Source of the DNA: Nocardioides eburneiflavus
GTDB lineage: Bacteria; Actinomycetota; Actinomycetes; Propionibacteriales; Nocardioidaceae
Length of the DNA: 64,000 nucleotides
Assembly (NCBI RefSeq): GCF_004785795.1
Contig: NZ_SRRO01000001.1
Span: forward strand, 4,650,001 to 4,714,000
Direction of reading: 5' to 3'
The notes below the pieces were generated by a model. The model was not told where the DNA came from and did no database searches. It saw only the letters and a program-made list of their open reading frames with translations. Shown here one piece after another: positions 8,713 to 18,521 of the stretch. A program made the position numbers and the translations under genes. The first letter of the stretch is position 1; each line of letters starts with the position of its first letter.

Positions 8713-9714
8713 CTATCCCATCTCGGCCTTGGTGTCGCGGGCGATGAAGGAGTTCATCATGTCGAGCGCGGTCATCTTGCCGTCGACCACGGCGTCGACC
8801 GCCTCGGCGATCGGCGCGTCGACGCCCGTACGGCGGGCGAGCTCGAGCAGGGACTTGCAGGACTTCGCACCCTCGGCGACCTGGCGGGTCGAGGCGTAGA
8901 TCTCCTCGGTGGTCATGCCCTGGCCGAGACGCTCGCCGAACGTGCGGTTGCGCGAGAGCGGGGAGGAGCAGGTGGCGACCAGGTCGCCGAGGCCGGCGAG
9001 CCCCATCAGGGTCAGCGGGTTCGCGCCCTGCGCGGTCGCCAGGCGTGCGGTCTCGGCGAGGCCGCGGGTGATGACCGAGGCCGTCGTGTTGTCGCCGAAG
9101 CCCAGCCCGACGGCCATGCCGACAGCGAGGCCGACGACGTTCTTGTAGGCCCCGCCGATCTCGCAGCCGAGCACGTCCACCGACGTGTAGGGCCGCCACG
9201 ACGGCCCGTGGGTGATGGCCTGGATGTGCTTGGCGCGCTCCTCGTCGAGGCAGGCGACGACCGAGGCGGCCGGCTCACGGCGCGCGATCTCACGCGCGAG
9301 GTTGGGCCCGCTGACCACGGCGATGCGGTCCGCGGAGGCATCGGTGACCTCCTGGATCACCTCGCTCATCCGCATCAGCGAGCCGAGCTCGACACCCTTC
9401 ATCAGCGACACCAGCGTCGCCTTCTCCGGCAGGACCGGGGCCCACGCGGTGAGGTTCTCGCGCAGGCTCTGCGACGGCACGGTGAGCACGACGACGTCGG
9501 CGTCGGCGGCGACCTTCTCGGCGTCGGTGGACGCGGTGATCGACGGCGGCAGCTCGATGCCGGGGAGGTAGTCGGTGTTCTCCCGGCGCTCGTTGATCGC
9601 CTCCACGACCTCGTCGCGTCGGGCCCACAGCGACACGTCGTTGCCTGCGTCGGCGAGCACGAGCGAGAACGCGGTGCCCCACGATCCGGCACTGAACACT
9701 GCGATCTTGGTCAT
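8713..9714 (-). CDS. gpsA: NAD(P)-dependent glycerol-3-phosphate dehydrogenase
   Basis: GpsA reduces dihydroxyacetone phosphate to sn-glycerol 3-phosphate for phospholipid synthesis. The 333-residue protein has an N-terminal Rossmann domain, then [27 protein letters not shown] with the catalytic lysine, and [12 protein letters not shown] with [11 protein letters not shown]. An oddity: the nucleotide-binding turn reads FSAGSWG where the family almost always has GAGSWG or GAGAWG, so the first glycine is serine. The ATG at 9714 overlaps the plsC stop by 4 bp (ATGA), consistent with translational coupling. Confidence 0.93.
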   Translation of the reverse strand: MTKIAVFSAGSWGTAFSLVLADAGNDVSLWARRDEVVEAINERRENTDYLPGIELPPSITASTDAEKVAADADVVVLTVPSQSLRENLTAWAPVLPEKATLVSLMKGVELGSLMRMSEVIQEVTDASADRIAVVSGPNLAREIARREPAASVVACLDEERAKHIQAITHGPSWRPYTSVDVLGCEIGGAYKNVVGLAVGMAVGLGFGDNTTASVITRGLAETARLATAQGANPLTLMGLAGLGDLVATCSSPLSRNRTFGERLGQGMTTEEIYASTRQVAEGAKSCKSLLELARRTGVDAPIAEAVDAVVDGKMTALDMMNSFIARDTKAEMG

Positions 9715-10490
9715 CGGCTGCGCTTCCTCTTCGTTCGGTGGGGCTCGTCGTAGGGGTTGCCGATCTCGCGAACCCCACTGGCGCGCGGGTCGTAGCGCCG
9801 ATCCGGCGCCGGCTCGTCGCGGATGTCGGCGACGAGAGCGGTGATGGCCGACATGATCCGCTCGGTGGCCCTCGCGGTGGTCTCCGCCGACTGCGGCAGG
9901 GCGAGGAGGTCGTCGAGCGGCACCGGGTCGCCCGCCTTCATCACGATGTCCTTTCGCGGGACCAGGTGCGGCCGCTTGGTGTAGGGCGGCAGCACCTCGT
10001 GCGCACCCCACTGTCCGACCGGGATCACCGGGCAGCCCGTGGCGAGGGCGATCCGGGCGGCACCGGTCTTGCCCTTCATCGGCCAGAGGTCCGGGTCGCG
10101 GGTCAGGGTGCCCTCGGGATAGATCACGATGCACTCCCCCTCGCCGATCGCGCGCACCGCCGCGTCGTACGCACCGATCGCGTTGCGGCTCAGCCGCTCG
10201 ACGGGGATCTGTCCGGCGGAGGTCAGGAAACCGCTGAGAGCCTTGTTGGTGAACAGCCCCGACTTCGCGAGGTAGCGCGGGAGCCGGCCGTGGTCGTAGA
10301 CGAAGTGCGCCGACAACAGCGGGTCGACGTGGGAGATGTGGTTGATCACGACGATGCACCCACCGGTGGCGGGGATCTTCTCGCCGTCGATCCAGGTGCG
10401 GGACGTGGCCGCGAGCAAGGTGGGCTTGAGGATGGCCGCCGCCACCGTCATCGCCCAGCCGCGTGGCTGCTCCAGCTTCCTGACGCGCAC
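9711..10490 (-). CDS. plsC: 1-acyl-sn-glycerol-3-phosphate acyltransferase
   Basis: This enzyme adds the second acyl chain to make phosphatidic acid, working at the inner membrane face. The 259-residue protein has the acyltransferase boxes in order: [10 protein letters not shown] (the HX4D motif), then [14 protein letters not shown], and YPEGTLTRD, followed by a basic tail rich in Lys and Arg. I chose the GTG start at 10490 because GGGAGGGGAG stands just upstream; an internal ATG 13 codons later lacks such a site. It is first in an operon with gpsA, so two successive steps toward phosphatidate are encoded together. Confidence 0.92.
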   Translation of the reverse strand: MRVRKLEQPRGWAMTVAAAILKPTLLAATSRTWIDGEKIPATGGCIVVINHISHVDPLLSAHFVYDHGRLPRYLAKSGLFTNKALSGFLTSAGQIPVERLSRNAIGAYDAAVRAIGEGECIVIYPEGTLTRDPDLWPMKGKTGAARIALATGCPVIPVGQWGAHEVLPPYTKRPHLVPRKDIVMKAGDPVPLDDLLALPQSAETTARATERIMSAITALVADIRDEPAPDRRYDPRASGVREIGNPYDEPHRTKRKRSR

Positions 10491-10618
10491 CGACTCCCCT
10501 CCCGACCAGATCTCCGCGGGCAGTGCCCGGACGCTCCCTGCGTCGCGAGCAGGCTACTCGGTCACCCCGGTCCGCGGACCCCACCGGCACGCTGGTCCGG
10601 GATGGGAGAATCGTCGCG

Positions 10619-11293
10619 ATGTCCACTCCGCTGCAGGCCTCGTCCGTCGCGACCCGGTGCGTGGTCGTCATCCCCGTCAAGCCGCCTGCCGTCGGCAAGT
10701 CCCGGCTGGGCGGGCTGAGCGACGAGGTGCGCCGTGACGTGGCCGAGGCGTTCGCGCTCGACACCGCACAGGCAGCCGCGTCGACGCCCGGCGTGGAGGC
10801 CGTCCTGGTCGTCACCGACGACTTCCGCCTGGCGTCCTCGATGCGCGCGCTCGGCTGCGAGGTGATGCCCGACGGGACCAGCGAGAACCTCAACGCGACC
10901 CTCGTCCAGGCCGTGGCCGAGGTCGTGCGTCGCTGGCCGGGCGCGGTGCCGGTCGCCCTGTGCGCCGACCTGCCGCGGCTCCGTCCGGTGGAGCTCGCCG
11001 CTGTGCTCCGCGAGGTCGCCGGGCACGTCGCTGCCGGCCGCTCCGCGTTCGTGCCCGACCGCGCCGGGAGCGGGACGACCCTGTACGCCGCGCCGGCCGC
11101 ACACTTCGACCCTCGGTTCGGCGCGGAGTCGGCGGCGCGTCATCGCAGCACGGGCGCCGTCGAGGCGGGCACCTCCGCCACCAGCGTGCGTACGGACGTC
11201 GACGACCTCGCCGACCTCGGCGAGGCGCTGGCCGCCGGCGTCGGTCCGCACACCTCGCGGGCATGCGAAGGGCGGGTCACCCCGTTGGGGTGA
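10619..11293 (+). CDS. cofC: 2-phospho-L-lactate / phosphoenolpyruvate guanylyltransferase (F420 biosynthesis)
   Basis: A 224-residue nucleotidyltransferase of the CofC/FbiD family, which activates phosphoenolpyruvate or 2-phospholactate with GTP early in coenzyme F420 synthesis. Markers are [15 protein letters not shown] at the N-terminus, [18 protein letters not shown] with the metal-binding aspartate, and [11 protein letters not shown] near the C-terminus. In actinobacteria the PEP-specific form is called FbiD. The other F420 genes are not in this window. It is divergent from plsC. Its last codons and stop lie inside the stem of a perfect terminator hairpin. Confidence 0.9.
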   Translation: MSTPLQASSVATRCVVVIPVKPPAVGKSRLGGLSDEVRRDVAEAFALDTAQAAASTPGVEAVLVVTDDFRLASSMRALGCEVMPDGTSENLNATLVQAVAEVVRRWPGAVPVALCADLPRLRPVELAAVLREVAGHVAAGRSAFVPDRAGSGTTLYAAPAAHFDPRFGAESAARHRSTGAVEAGTSATSVRTDVDDLADLGEALAAGVGPHTSRACEGRVTPLG

Positions 11294-11300
11294 CCCGCCC
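11270..11300. terminator. Perfect bidirectional terminator hairpin, cofC/hupB
   Basis: Arms GGGCGGGTCACCCC and GGGGTGACCCGCCC pair over 14 bp with a 3-nt loop. The hairpin stands between convergent cofC and hupB and can serve both. The cofC stop TGA (11291-11293) is in the right arm, so the coding sequence runs into the terminator. Confidence 0.9.
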
Positions 11301-11324
11301 TCGCGCCGAGCCCGAGCCTGCGGC

Positions 11325-11993
11325 TCAGGACTTCTTGGCGGCCTTCTTGGCCGGCGCCTTCTTTGCGGGTGCCTTCTTGGCAGCGGTCTTCTTGGCCGGT
11401 GCGGCCTTCTTGGTCGTGGTCTTCTTGGCGGTGCTGGCCGGCGTCGTCTTCTTGGCGGTGGTCTTCTTGGCCGGAGCCTTGGCAGTCGTCGTCTTCGTGG
11501 CCGACGACTTCTTGGCGGCGGTCTTCTTCGCGGGGGCCGCCTTCTTGGCCGGAGCGGCCTTCTTGGCAGTCGTCTTCTTCGCCGGGGCGGCGGACTTCGA
11601 CGCCGTCGACTTCGCCGGGGCCGCCTTCTTGCCGGTGGCGCCGGCGACGGCAGCGGCCGCGGCGCGTACGCCCGGCGGCTTGGGCATGGTGGCCGCGGTC
11701 AGCCGCGGGAGCTTCTTCGCGCCGGAGATGACGTCCTTGAGCTCCTTGCCCGCGGAGAACTTCGGCACGGCCTTCTTCTTCGACTTCATCCGCTCCCCGG
11801 TCTGGGGGTTGCGCACCCAGCGCGCGTTGCGGACGGCCTTCTCGAAGGAGCCGAAGCCCGTGATCGCGACCTTCTCGCCCTTGGCGACCTCGCGGGTGAT
11901 GGTGTCGAGCACCGACTCCAGTGCATGGGCCGCCTGCTTGCGGTTCCCCTCGTAACGCGCGGCGAGCGCGTCGATGAGCTCTGACTTGTTCAC
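11325..11993 (-). CDS. hupB: HU-family nucleoid protein HupB with long Lys/Ala/Pro tail
   Basis: A DNA-bending nucleoid protein. Residues 1-94 form the HU domain, with [11 protein letters not shown] and the DNA-contacting arm [14 protein letters not shown] tail of about 120 residues follows, built of repeated PAKKAA/TAKK-type units resembling eukaryotic histone H1. This two-part structure is specific to actinobacterial HupB and is known to be modified on lysines in mycobacteria. The start is GTG 11993, with GGGAAGGGAAG upstream. The gene stands alone between the cofC terminator and leuD. Confidence 0.95.
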   Translation of the reverse strand: MNKSELIDALAARYEGNRKQAAHALESVLDTITREVAKGEKVAITGFGSFEKAVRNARWVRNPQTGERMKSKKKAVPKFSAGKELKDVISGAKKLPRLTAATMPKPPGVRAAAAAVAGATGKKAAPAKSTASKSAAPAKKTTAKKAAPAKKAAPAKKTAAKKSSATKTTTAKAPAKKTTAKKTTPASTAKKTTTKKAAPAKKTAAKKAPAKKAPAKKAAKKS

Positions 11994-12108
11994 TAGCTTC
12001 CCTTCCCAATGAACCTCGGATGCCGAGCTCGTGCTCGACCCTGCAAGGCACGCTAGGCACAAGGAAGGGTGAGGACAATCACCATCGCCCTTGTTCGTAG
12101 GGGTTTTT

Positions 12109-12708
12109 TCAAGCAGTGACGGGCTTCCAGCCCGCACGACTCGCCTCGAACTCCGTGATCACGTCGTCGTGGCCGAGGGTGATCCCGATGTCGTCGAGCC
12201 CCTCCAGCAGGCGCCAGCGGGTGTAGTCGTCGATGTCGAAGGAGTCCTCGACGGCGTCCTCGCCGGCGCCGGCGCGGAGCGTGCGGCTCTCCAGGTCGAC
12301 GGTGATCTCGCCGCCCGGGTTGTCCTCGAGCCAGTCCCACAGCCGCTGCACGACCTTCTCGTCGACCTGCGCCGCGAGCAGCCCGGCCTTGCCGGAGTTC
12401 CCCCGGAAGATGTCGGCGAACCGGGAGGAGATGACGACCCTGAAGCCGTAGTTCTGCAGCGCCCACACGGCGTGCTCGCGCGAGCTGCCGGTGCCGAAGT
12501 CAGGACCCGCGACCAGCACGGAACCGCTGGCGTAGGTGGGGTTGTTGAGCACGAAGTCGGGGTCGTTGCGCCAAGCGGCGAAGAGTCCGTCCTCGAAGCC
12601 GGTGCGCGTCACGCGCTTGAGGTAGACGGCGGGGATGATCTGGTCGGTGTCGACGTTGCTGCGCTTGAGCGGTACGCCGACTCCGGTGTGGGTGGTGAAC
12701 TTGTCCAT
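12109..12708 (-). CDS. leuD: 3-isopropylmalate dehydratase small subunit
   Basis: A 199-residue swivel subunit that pairs with LeuC to isomerise 2- to 3-isopropylmalate in leucine synthesis. It begins [16 protein letters not shown] and contains the family segments [29 protein letters not shown] and [11 protein letters not shown], which position substrate at the aconitase-type cluster of LeuC. It lies 51 bp downstream of leuC, and part of that spacer is a dispersed repeat. Confidence 0.95.
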   Translation of the reverse strand: MDKFTTHTGVGVPLKRSNVDTDQIIPAVYLKRVTRTGFEDGLFAAWRNDPDFVLNNPTYASGSVLVAGPDFGTGSSREHAVWALQNYGFRVVISSRFADIFRGNSGKAGLLAAQVDEKVVQRLWDWLEDNPGGEITVDLESRTLRAGAGEDAVEDSFDIDDYTRWRLLEGLDDIGITLGHDDVITEFEASRAGWKPVTA

Positions 12709-12730
12709 CAGGAGCTCCTGGTTCAGAACG

Positions 12731-12769
12731 GGTTTCGAGACAGTCGCTGCGCGACTTCCTCAACCAGCG
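12731..12769. repeat. Dispersed REP-like repeat, copy 2, overlapping the leuC stop
   Basis: The sequence is GGTTTCGAGACAGTCGCTGC followed by GCGACTTCCTCAACCAGCG. It fills most of the leuC-leuD spacer, and on the minus strand its end supplies the last codons (Ala-Gly) and TGA stop of leuC. It closely matches copy 1. Confidence 0.75.
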
Positions 12770-14172
12770 ATGGGGGGAAGATCGGCAGGGGACGAGAGGG
12801 TGCCGCGCACCGCGGTGGCGGCGGCGACCGGGACGGACACGAGGTGCGTACGACCGCCCTTGCCCTGCCGGCCCTCGAAGTTGCGGTTCGACGTCGATGC
12901 GCTGCGCTCGCCGGGCGCAAGCTGGTCGGGGTTCATGCCCAGGCACATCGAGCACCCCGCGCCGCGCCACTCGGCGCCGGCGGCGATGAACACCTTGTCC
13001 AGGCCCTCCGCCTCGGCCTGGAGGCGTACGCGCACCGAGCCGGGCACCACGAGCAGGCGGGTGCCGGCGGCGACCGTACGACCCTCGAGGATGGAGGCGG
13101 CCAGGCGCAGGTCCTCGATGCGGCCGTTGGTGCAGGAGCCGACGAAGACGGTGTCGACCTCGACCTCGCGCAGCGGGGTGCCGGCCCGGAGACCCATGTA
13201 CTGGAGGGCCTTCTCGGTCGCGATCTTGTCGTTGGGCTCGTCGAAGTCGTCGGGGCTCGGCACCGAGGCACCCAGCGGCGCACCCTGGCCGGGGTTCGTG
13301 CCCCACGTGACGAACGGCGTCATGGTGGACGCGTCGAGCTCGATCTCACGATCGAAGACCGCGTCGTCGTCGGTGCGCAGGGTCTTCCAGTGCGCGACGG
13401 CGGCGTCCCAGTCGGCGCCCGTGGGAGCCTCGGGCTTGCCCTCGATGTAGTCGAAGGTCGTCTGGTCGGGCGCGATGAGGCCGGCCTTGGCGCCCCACTC
13501 GATCGACATGTTGCACACCGTCATCCGGCCCTCCATCGAGAGCTCCTCGATGGCCTGGCCGCGGTACTCGACGATGTAGCCCTGGCCGCCCCCGGTGCCG
13601 GTGTGGGTGATGAGGGTGAGGACGAGGTCCTTCGCCGTGACGCCCTCGGGCAGGCTGCCGTTGACGGTGACCGCCATGGTCTTGGGCCTGGCCTGGGTCA
13701 GCGTCTGCGTGGCGAGGACGTGCTCGACCTCGGAGGTGCCGATGCCGAAGGCGATCGCGCCGAAGGCGCCGTGCGTGGACGTGTGCGAGTCGCCGCACAC
13801 GATGGTCATCCCCGGCTGGGTGAGGCCGAGCTGCGGACCGACGACGTGCACGATCCCCTGCTCGACGTCGCCGAGCGGGTGCAGCCGCACGCCGAAGTCG
13901 GCGCAGTTCTTGCGCAGCGTCTCGACCTGGGTGCGGCTCACCGGGTCGGCGATCGGCTTGTCCCAGTCGACCGTGGGCACGTTGTGGTCCTCGGTGGCCA
14001 GCGTCAGGTCGGGGCGGCGCACCGTACGGTTGGCGAGGCGCAGGCCGTCGAAGGCCTGCGGCGAGGTCACCTCGTGGAGGAGGTGGAGGTCGATGTAGAG
14101 CAGGTCGGGCTCTCCGGGGGCGCTCCGGACGACGTGCTCGTCCCAGACCTTCTCGGACAGGGTCTTGCCCAT
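12760..14172 (-). CDS. leuC: 3-isopropylmalate dehydratase large subunit
   Basis: The catalytic 4Fe-4S subunit of isopropylmalate isomerase, 470 residues. Cluster ligands are visible in [15 protein letters not shown] and [12 protein letters not shown]; substrate-site segments include [13 protein letters not shown]. The ATG at 14172 has AAGGAG upstream and matches the family start; an open frame extends 17 codons further without homology. The operon is leuC-leuD. The divergent IclR gene is the expected regulator. The final residues derive from a dispersed repeat, so the extreme C-terminus may differ from close relatives. Confidence 0.95.
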   Translation of the reverse strand: MGKTLSEKVWDEHVVRSAPGEPDLLYIDLHLLHEVTSPQAFDGLRLANRTVRRPDLTLATEDHNVPTVDWDKPIADPVSRTQVETLRKNCADFGVRLHPLGDVEQGIVHVVGPQLGLTQPGMTIVCGDSHTSTHGAFGAIAFGIGTSEVEHVLATQTLTQARPKTMAVTVNGSLPEGVTAKDLVLTLITHTGTGGGQGYIVEYRGQAIEELSMEGRMTVCNMSIEWGAKAGLIAPDQTTFDYIEGKPEAPTGADWDAAVAHWKTLRTDDDAVFDREIELDASTMTPFVTWGTNPGQGAPLGASVPSPDDFDEPNDKIATEKALQYMGLRAGTPLREVEVDTVFVGSCTNGRIEDLRLAASILEGRTVAAGTRLLVVPGSVRVRLQAEAEGLDKVFIAAGAEWRGAGCSMCLGMNPDQLAPGERSASTSNRNFEGRQGKGGRTHLVSVPVAAATAVRGTLSSPADLPPIAG

Positions 14173-14252
14173 GACACACACTCCTTCTGCTGCATTGCGG
14201 TGGGACGACGCTACATCTTGCATCCCACTCTCTGAGATGAGAATATCGGCAT
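14173..14252. promoter_or_regulatory. leuC / IclR divergent control region
   Basis: Only 80 bp separate the two start codons, so both promoters and any IclR operator must be here. The segment is locally AT-richer than its surroundings. An outer TCTC/GAGA half-site pair lies at 14229-14242 (TCTCTGAGATGAGA). By analogy with LtbR/NdgR regulation of leuCD this is a plausible operator, but the symmetry is weak. Confidence 0.45.
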
Positions 14253-14975
14253 ATGGACAACGGATCTGGTGTCGGCGTGCTGGACAAGGCCGCCCTCGTG
14301 CTCGCGGCCCTCGAGGCCGGACCGGCCACCCTGGCCGGGCTCGTCGCCGGCACCGGGCTGGCCCGACCGACCGCGCACCGCCTCGCCGTCGCGCTCGAGC
14401 ACCACCGCCTCGTGGCCCGTGACATGCAGGGTCGCTTCGTGCTGGGTCCGCGCCTCGCGGAGCTGTCCGCCGCGGCAGGCGAGGACCGCCTGCTGGCGGC
14501 CGCCGGACCGGTCCTGGCGCGCCTGCGCGACATCACCGGTGAGTCCGCTCAGCTCTGGCGACGCCAGGGCGAGCACCGCGTCTGCGTGGCCGCCGCCGAG
14601 CGCCCCTCGGGCCTGCGCGACACGATCCCGGTCGGCTCCCAGCTCACGATGAACGCCGGCTCGGCCGCCCAGATCCTGCTGGCCTGGGAGGACCCGGAGC
14701 GCATGCACCGTGGTCTCCAGAACGCCGCCTTCTCCGCGACGGCGCTGTCCGGCATCCGCCGTCGCGGCTGGTCGCAGTCGGTCGGCGAGCGCGAGCAGGG
14801 CGTCGCCTCGGTCTCGGCCCCGGTCCGCTCCCCCGGCGGCAAGGTCATCGCCGCCGTGTCCGTCTCCGGGCCCCTCGAGCGGCTCTCGCGCCAGCCCGGC
14901 CGGATGCACGCGCCCGCGGTGCTCGCCGCCGCCGACCGGCTCTCGGAGTCGCTGCGCCGGGCTGCCTCGGAGTAG
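14253..14975 (+). CDS. IclR-family regulator (LtbR/NdgR-like)
   Basis: A 240-residue regulator with an N-terminal winged helix (about residues 9-70, including [17 protein letters not shown]) and a C-terminal IclR effector domain. Its position directly divergent from leuCD is the conserved location of LtbR (Corynebacterium) and NdgR/AreB (Streptomyces), regulators of leucine and related amino-acid genes. The DNA site and ligand are inferred from that synteny. It is unlinked to any downstream gene. Confidence 0.85.
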   Translation: MDNGSGVGVLDKAALVLAALEAGPATLAGLVAGTGLARPTAHRLAVALEHHRLVARDMQGRFVLGPRLAELSAAAGEDRLLAAAGPVLARLRDITGESAQLWRRQGEHRVCVAAAERPSGLRDTIPVGSQLTMNAGSAAQILLAWEDPERMHRGLQNAAFSATALSGIRRRGWSQSVGEREQGVASVSAPVRSPGGKVIAAVSVSGPLERLSRQPGRMHAPAVLAAADRLSESLRRAASE

Positions 14976-15358
14976 TCCTGCTCGAGCCGCGCCGGGGTGG
15001 CGGCACCTCGCAACGAGAGACGGCACTCGACCGCAGTCGGCCGCCGCCAGTGACGGCGGCTGGCCGGACGTCGAGCCCGGGTGGCGCGAAGCTCTCGGAC
15101 AGCGGGTCCCCGCACTCGCCGCGGCCTGGCGCAACCCGGAGGCGTGGGATGGGACGACCCGCGCCGGCGTGCATGGCGTTCGTCTCGACCTTCGACGAAG
15201 GCGGCACGCCGGGGCTCTTCGGACCGTCGAGGACCGTCGGTCCCACCGCTCCCCTCGTCGACCACCTGCTGGCTCGCTCGGGTCGCGACCCCCAGTGGTC
15301 GCCTGCCTGAGTACGCCGGCGGTGTCGCGTCAGACCCCACGAGGCGCAGGCTGGCGAC
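14976..15358. other. Intergenic region, no supported gene
   Basis: About 380 bp between the IclR gene and a small membrane protein. Short open frames on both strands show no recognisable domain or ribosome site. I see no tRNA, terminator or convincing regulatory structure. It may be decayed sequence. Confidence 0.5.
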
Positions 15359-15802
15359 ATGGGACACCACGCCATCGCCACCCTCGTCCGTGTCGTCGTA
15401 CGCCTCGCCGTGATGGGCGCCGCGCTGGCCGGCTACTACGCCTCCCTGCCCTTCGTCTTCCCCGACGACGGCGGCGGCGCCAACATCGGTGCGGGCCTGA
15501 TCGCGTTCGGCGGCGTGGTGCCCGTGAGCTTCGGCTGGGCGTACGTCGACGGTCGCCGCCGGGGTGCGGCCGCGACCACGGCGACCTGGGCGATCGTGGC
15601 CCTCGCCTTCGGGGCGCTCTGGCTGATCGGCCTGGCAGTGGCCGAGGCCGACGACAGCATGGGCCTCGTCGAGCGTCTGCGGTTCGACGCCTTCCTCGCC
15701 GTGTGGACCGCCGGCCTGGTCCTCCTGCCTGCCGGGGTCGGCGCAGCCATCGGCGGGACGACGCACCGTCCGGACAGTGGGCTGCGCCCCGACCAGCCCT
15801 AG
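15359..15802 (+). CDS. Small four-helix membrane protein of unknown function
   Basis: 147 residues with about four hydrophobic segments: roughly 8-30, 41-62, 72-94 and 112-132. A charged DGRRRG loop lies between the second and third. I recognise no family. The ATG at 15359 matches the start of good coding sequence. Its TAG stop overlaps the stop codon of convergent ogt (shared CTAG at 15799-15802), so the two transcripts run into each other. Confidence 0.65.
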   Translation: MGHHAIATLVRVVVRLAVMGAALAGYYASLPFVFPDDGGGANIGAGLIAFGGVVPVSFGWAYVDGRRRGAAATTATWAIVALAFGALWLIGLAVAEADDSMGLVERLRFDAFLAVWTAGLVLLPAGVGAAIGGTTHRPDSGLRPDQP

Positions 15803-16281
15803 AAGAGCGCGTCCTGCTCCAACTCGAGCAGCTGCTGCTTGCGCTCGATCCCGCCGGCGTACCCGGTGAGGGTGCCGTTGGCGCCGATGACGCGGTGGCA
15901 CGGCACGACGATCGGGATGGGGTTGCGACCGTTGGCCAGGCCCACGGCCCGCGAGGCGGCGTTGGTCATCCCGAGCCGGCCGGCGATCTCGCCGTAGGAC
16001 GCGGTCTCGCCATAGGCGATCTTCTCCAGCTGCTCCCACACCCGACGCTGGAAGTCGGTGCCGGTGGGCGCGAGCGGGAGGTCGAAGGCGGTGAGCTCGC
16101 GGTCGAAGTACGCCGTGAGCTGGCGTACGGCCTCTGCGAGCACGGGCTCGTCGTCGGACCGCGCACCGAGCGGACGGCCGTCGGCCGGAGGCAGGAACGG
16201 GGAGAACTCGATCGCCACGATCGAGCCGTCCCGCTCGACGATGCGCAGGTCGCCGACGGGCGAGGGCATCAGGGTCCACAT
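15799..16281 (-). CDS. ogt: Methylated-DNA--protein-cysteine methyltransferase
   Basis: A suicide repair enzyme that transfers the methyl group from O6-methylguanine to its own cysteine. The 160-residue protein has the active-site block PIVVPCHRVIGANG, with the DNA-binding stretch YGETASYGEIAGRLG and the AVGLANGRNP arginine-finger region before it. The ATG at 16281 follows the stop of the Ada/AlkA gene by one base, so the two are almost certainly translated from one alkylation-repair mRNA. Confidence 0.95.
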   Translation of the reverse strand: MWTLMPSPVGDLRIVERDGSIVAIEFSPFLPPADGRPLGARSDDEPVLAEAVRQLTAYFDRELTAFDLPLAPTGTDFQRRVWEQLEKIAYGETASYGEIAGRLGMTNAASRAVGLANGRNPIPIVVPCHRVIGANGTLTGYAGGIERKQQLLELEQDALF

Positions 16282-16282
16282 C

Positions 16283-17764
16283 TCAGTTCTCCTCGGTCGG
16301 GGTGGGCGAAGCGGAGTCGGGCATCAGGGTGTTCCACAGGTGCATCAGGGCGTAGGAGCGCCACGGACGCCAGGCCACGGGGTCCGCGCTGCCGCCGAGG
16401 TCGGCCAGGACCCGGCGCACCCCGAGGTCGGTCGGCAGGAAGACGTCGGGGTGCCCGAGCGCGCGCATCGCCACGTAGTCGGCCGTCCAGGGCCCGATCC
16501 CGGGGAGCTCGAGCAGGGCGCGGCGTACGTCGTCGCGGTCGGGGCCGCGGTCGAGCAGGACCCGGCCGTCCGCCAGGGCCGCGGCGAGCCCGACGAGGGC
16601 ACGGCCCCGGGCGCGCGGCATCGGCAGCGTGACCGGGTCGAGGGTCGCGAGCGTCGCGGCGCCGGGGAACAGGTGGGTCAGGCCCGGCACGGTCGTCGAG
16701 ACCGCCGTGCCGTGCTCCGCCACGACGCGACCGGCCACGGTGCGGGCGCCGGAGACGCTGACCTGCTGGCCGATGACCGTGCGGATCGCGGTCTCGTCAC
16801 CGTCGACCTGCCCCGGCACACGAAGTCCCGGCGTGGCGCGGACGAGCGCCCCCAGGAGGGGGTCAGCACCGAGGTGCTCGTCCACCGCGCGCGGGTCGCA
16901 GTCGGCGTCGAGCAGGCGGCGTACGCGCTCGCTCGCGGCCGCGGTGTCGCGCAGGTCGTCGAGGTGGAACTCCGCCGTGACGAAGCCCGTGCCGCCCTCG
17001 GCGAGGTCGCCGAGCCCGAGCCGGACCGTGCCCGCGCCATGGGGCAGGGCGAGGGTGCGGGCGTACCACCCCGGACCGGCGACCTCGACGCCCGGGACGA
17101 GGTGGAAGGCGAGGAAGTCGAGCAGCCGGCGGCCCGCGAAGGGCGTGCGGACGGGCAGCCGCATGGTGACGGCGCCTGCGCTCGGGGCGCCCGTACGCCT
17201 CCCGCGCAGCTCGCTCGGCGAGGCGGCGTAGATCTCGCGCATCGTCTCGTTGAACTGGCGCACGCTGGCGAAACCGGCGGCGAAGGCGACGTCCGTCAGC
17301 GGGAGGTCGGTGGCCTCGATGAGGGCCCGCGCACTCTGCGCACGCCGGGCCCGCGCCAGCGCGAGGGGCGCGGCGCCGAGCTGCTGGGTGAGCAGCCGGC
17401 CGAGGTGGCGCGGGGTGTAGCCGATGCGGCGGGCGAGACCCTCGACCCCCTCGCGGTCCACGAGCCCGTCGGCGATCAGCCGCATCGCGCGGCCCGCGAC
17501 ATCGGCGGCCACGTCCCACTCGGGGCTGCCGGGCGTCGCGTCGGGAAGGCAGCGCTTGCACGCGCGGTAGCCGGCGGCGTGCGCGCTGGCCGCGGTCGGG
17601 TGGAAGCTCACGTTGCCGGCGGCGGGGGTCCGTGCCGGGCAGGACGGACGGCAGTAGATGCCGGTCGTGCGGACCGCCGTGTAGAACACCCCGTCGAAGC
17701 GTCGGTCGCGGCTCCGGACCGCGCGGTAGCACGCGTCGGTGTCGAGGTGTCCGGTCGGCGTCAT
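16283..17764 (-). CDS. Ada-type regulator fused to AlkA 3-methyladenine DNA glycosylase
   Basis: A 493-residue fusion. The N-terminal Ada zinc domain has the four-cysteine pattern YCRPSC with CKRC and can accept methyl groups from phosphotriesters. An AraC-type helix-turn-helix follows (about residues 85-185, with IGYTPRHLGRLL). The rest is an AlkA N-terminal domain and an HhH-GPD glycosylase, with VIGQQVSV and LPGIGPWTADYVAMRALGHPD; the last aspartate is catalytic. It lacks the O6-methylguanine domain of E. coli Ada, and that activity is supplied by the adjacent ogt. Autoregulation by methylation is the expected mode. Confidence 0.93.
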   Translation of the reverse strand: MTPTGHLDTDACYRAVRSRDRRFDGVFYTAVRTTGIYCRPSCPARTPAAGNVSFHPTAASAHAAGYRACKRCLPDATPGSPEWDVAADVAGRAMRLIADGLVDREGVEGLARRIGYTPRHLGRLLTQQLGAAPLALARARRAQSARALIEATDLPLTDVAFAAGFASVRQFNETMREIYAASPSELRGRRTGAPSAGAVTMRLPVRTPFAGRRLLDFLAFHLVPGVEVAGPGWYARTLALPHGAGTVRLGLGDLAEGGTGFVTAEFHLDDLRDTAAASERVRRLLDADCDPRAVDEHLGADPLLGALVRATPGLRVPGQVDGDETAIRTVIGQQVSVSGARTVAGRVVAEHGTAVSTTVPGLTHLFPGAATLATLDPVTLPMPRARGRALVGLAAALADGRVLLDRGPDRDDVRRALLELPGIGPWTADYVAMRALGHPDVFLPTDLGVRRVLADLGGSADPVAWRPWRSYALMHLWNTLMPDSASPTPTEEN

Positions 17765-17828
17765 GCCCCGAGCCTGTCACCCCCCAGCACACGGCACCAG
17801 CGGAAAACGGACACCGCCGTGGCCGGGC

Positions 17829-18521
17829 TCAGGAGCCACCCGCGCGGTAGCGGCGCTCGGGACGGCCGGCGCCGCCGTACTGGAGTCGTACGCTCGCCGA
17901 TCCGCGGGCGACGAAGTGCTCGAGGTAGCGCCGCGCCGAGACCCGCGAGATGCCGACCGCGTCGGCGCACTCGGCCGCCGACAGCTCACCGCTCCCGCGC
18001 AGGGACGAGAGCACCGTGTCGGCCGTCTCGGGGCTCAGGCCCTTGGGCAGGCTCGCGGCGGGAGCCGGCGCGACCGCCGCGCCGAAGACGGCGTCGATGT
18101 CCTGCTGGCCCGGTGCGTCGGCGCCGGAGAGTGCGAGCCGCGAGGCGCGGAACGCCTCGAGGCGCACGCGCAGGTCCTCGTAGTCGAACGGCTTGACGAG
18201 GTAGTGCACGGCACCCCCGGACGCCGCGGCCCGCACCGTGTCGGCCTCGCGCGCGGCGGTGACCACGAGAACGCCCACGTCGTCGCCGGCGGCTCGCAGC
18301 CGGCGCAGCACGTCGATGCCCGTCATGTCGGGCAGGTGCACGTCGAGGAGCAGGAGGTCGGGCCGCAGTCGCGCGACGTCGTCGAGCGCGGCCTGGCCGC
18401 TGCTGGCGACCCCGACGACGACGAAACCCTCGGTCCGCTCGACGAACTGCGTGTGGATGCGCGCCACCATGAAGTCGTCGTCGACGACCAGCACCGTGAC
18501 TGCTCCGGCCGGTCCCGTCAT
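17829..18521 (-). CDS. Response regulator, CitB/DcuR type
   Basis: A 230-residue response regulator. The receiver domain has the acidic pair in VVDDDF, the phosphoacceptor in LLLLDVHLPD near residue 58, the VVTAA threonine and the VKPFDYE lysine. A winged helix-turn-helix follows, with ELSAAECADAVGISRVSARR, as in CitB/DcuR proteins. Its ATG overlaps the kinase stop (ATGA at 18518-18521). With the kinase it is expected to control the divergent tricarboxylate transporter operon. Confidence 0.9.
   Translation of the reverse strand: MTGPAGAVTVLVVDDDFMVARIHTQFVERTEGFVVVGVASSGQAALDDVARLRPDLLLLDVHLPDMTGIDVLRRLRAAGDDVGVLVVTAAREADTVRAAASGGAVHYLVKPFDYEDLRVRLEAFRASRLALSGADAPGQQDIDAVFGAAVAPAPAASLPKGLSPETADTVLSSLRGSGELSAAECADAVGISRVSARRYLEHFVARGSASVRLQYGGAGRPERRYRAGGS

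Noticed and set aside
8713..10893. Single 726-codon frame covering gpsA and plsC
   Set aside because: The gpsA frame is open through plsC in another register; plsC has its own start, ribosome site and motifs, and the genes overlap by ATGA.
11325..11660. Tandem-looking CTTCTTGGC repeats
   Set aside because: They encode the Lys/Ala/Pro tail of HupB and are explained by protein composition.
14173..14252. Leucine attenuator or riboswitch before leuC
   Set aside because: The leader is under 80 bp with no leucine-rich leader peptide or recognisable terminator/antiterminator pair.
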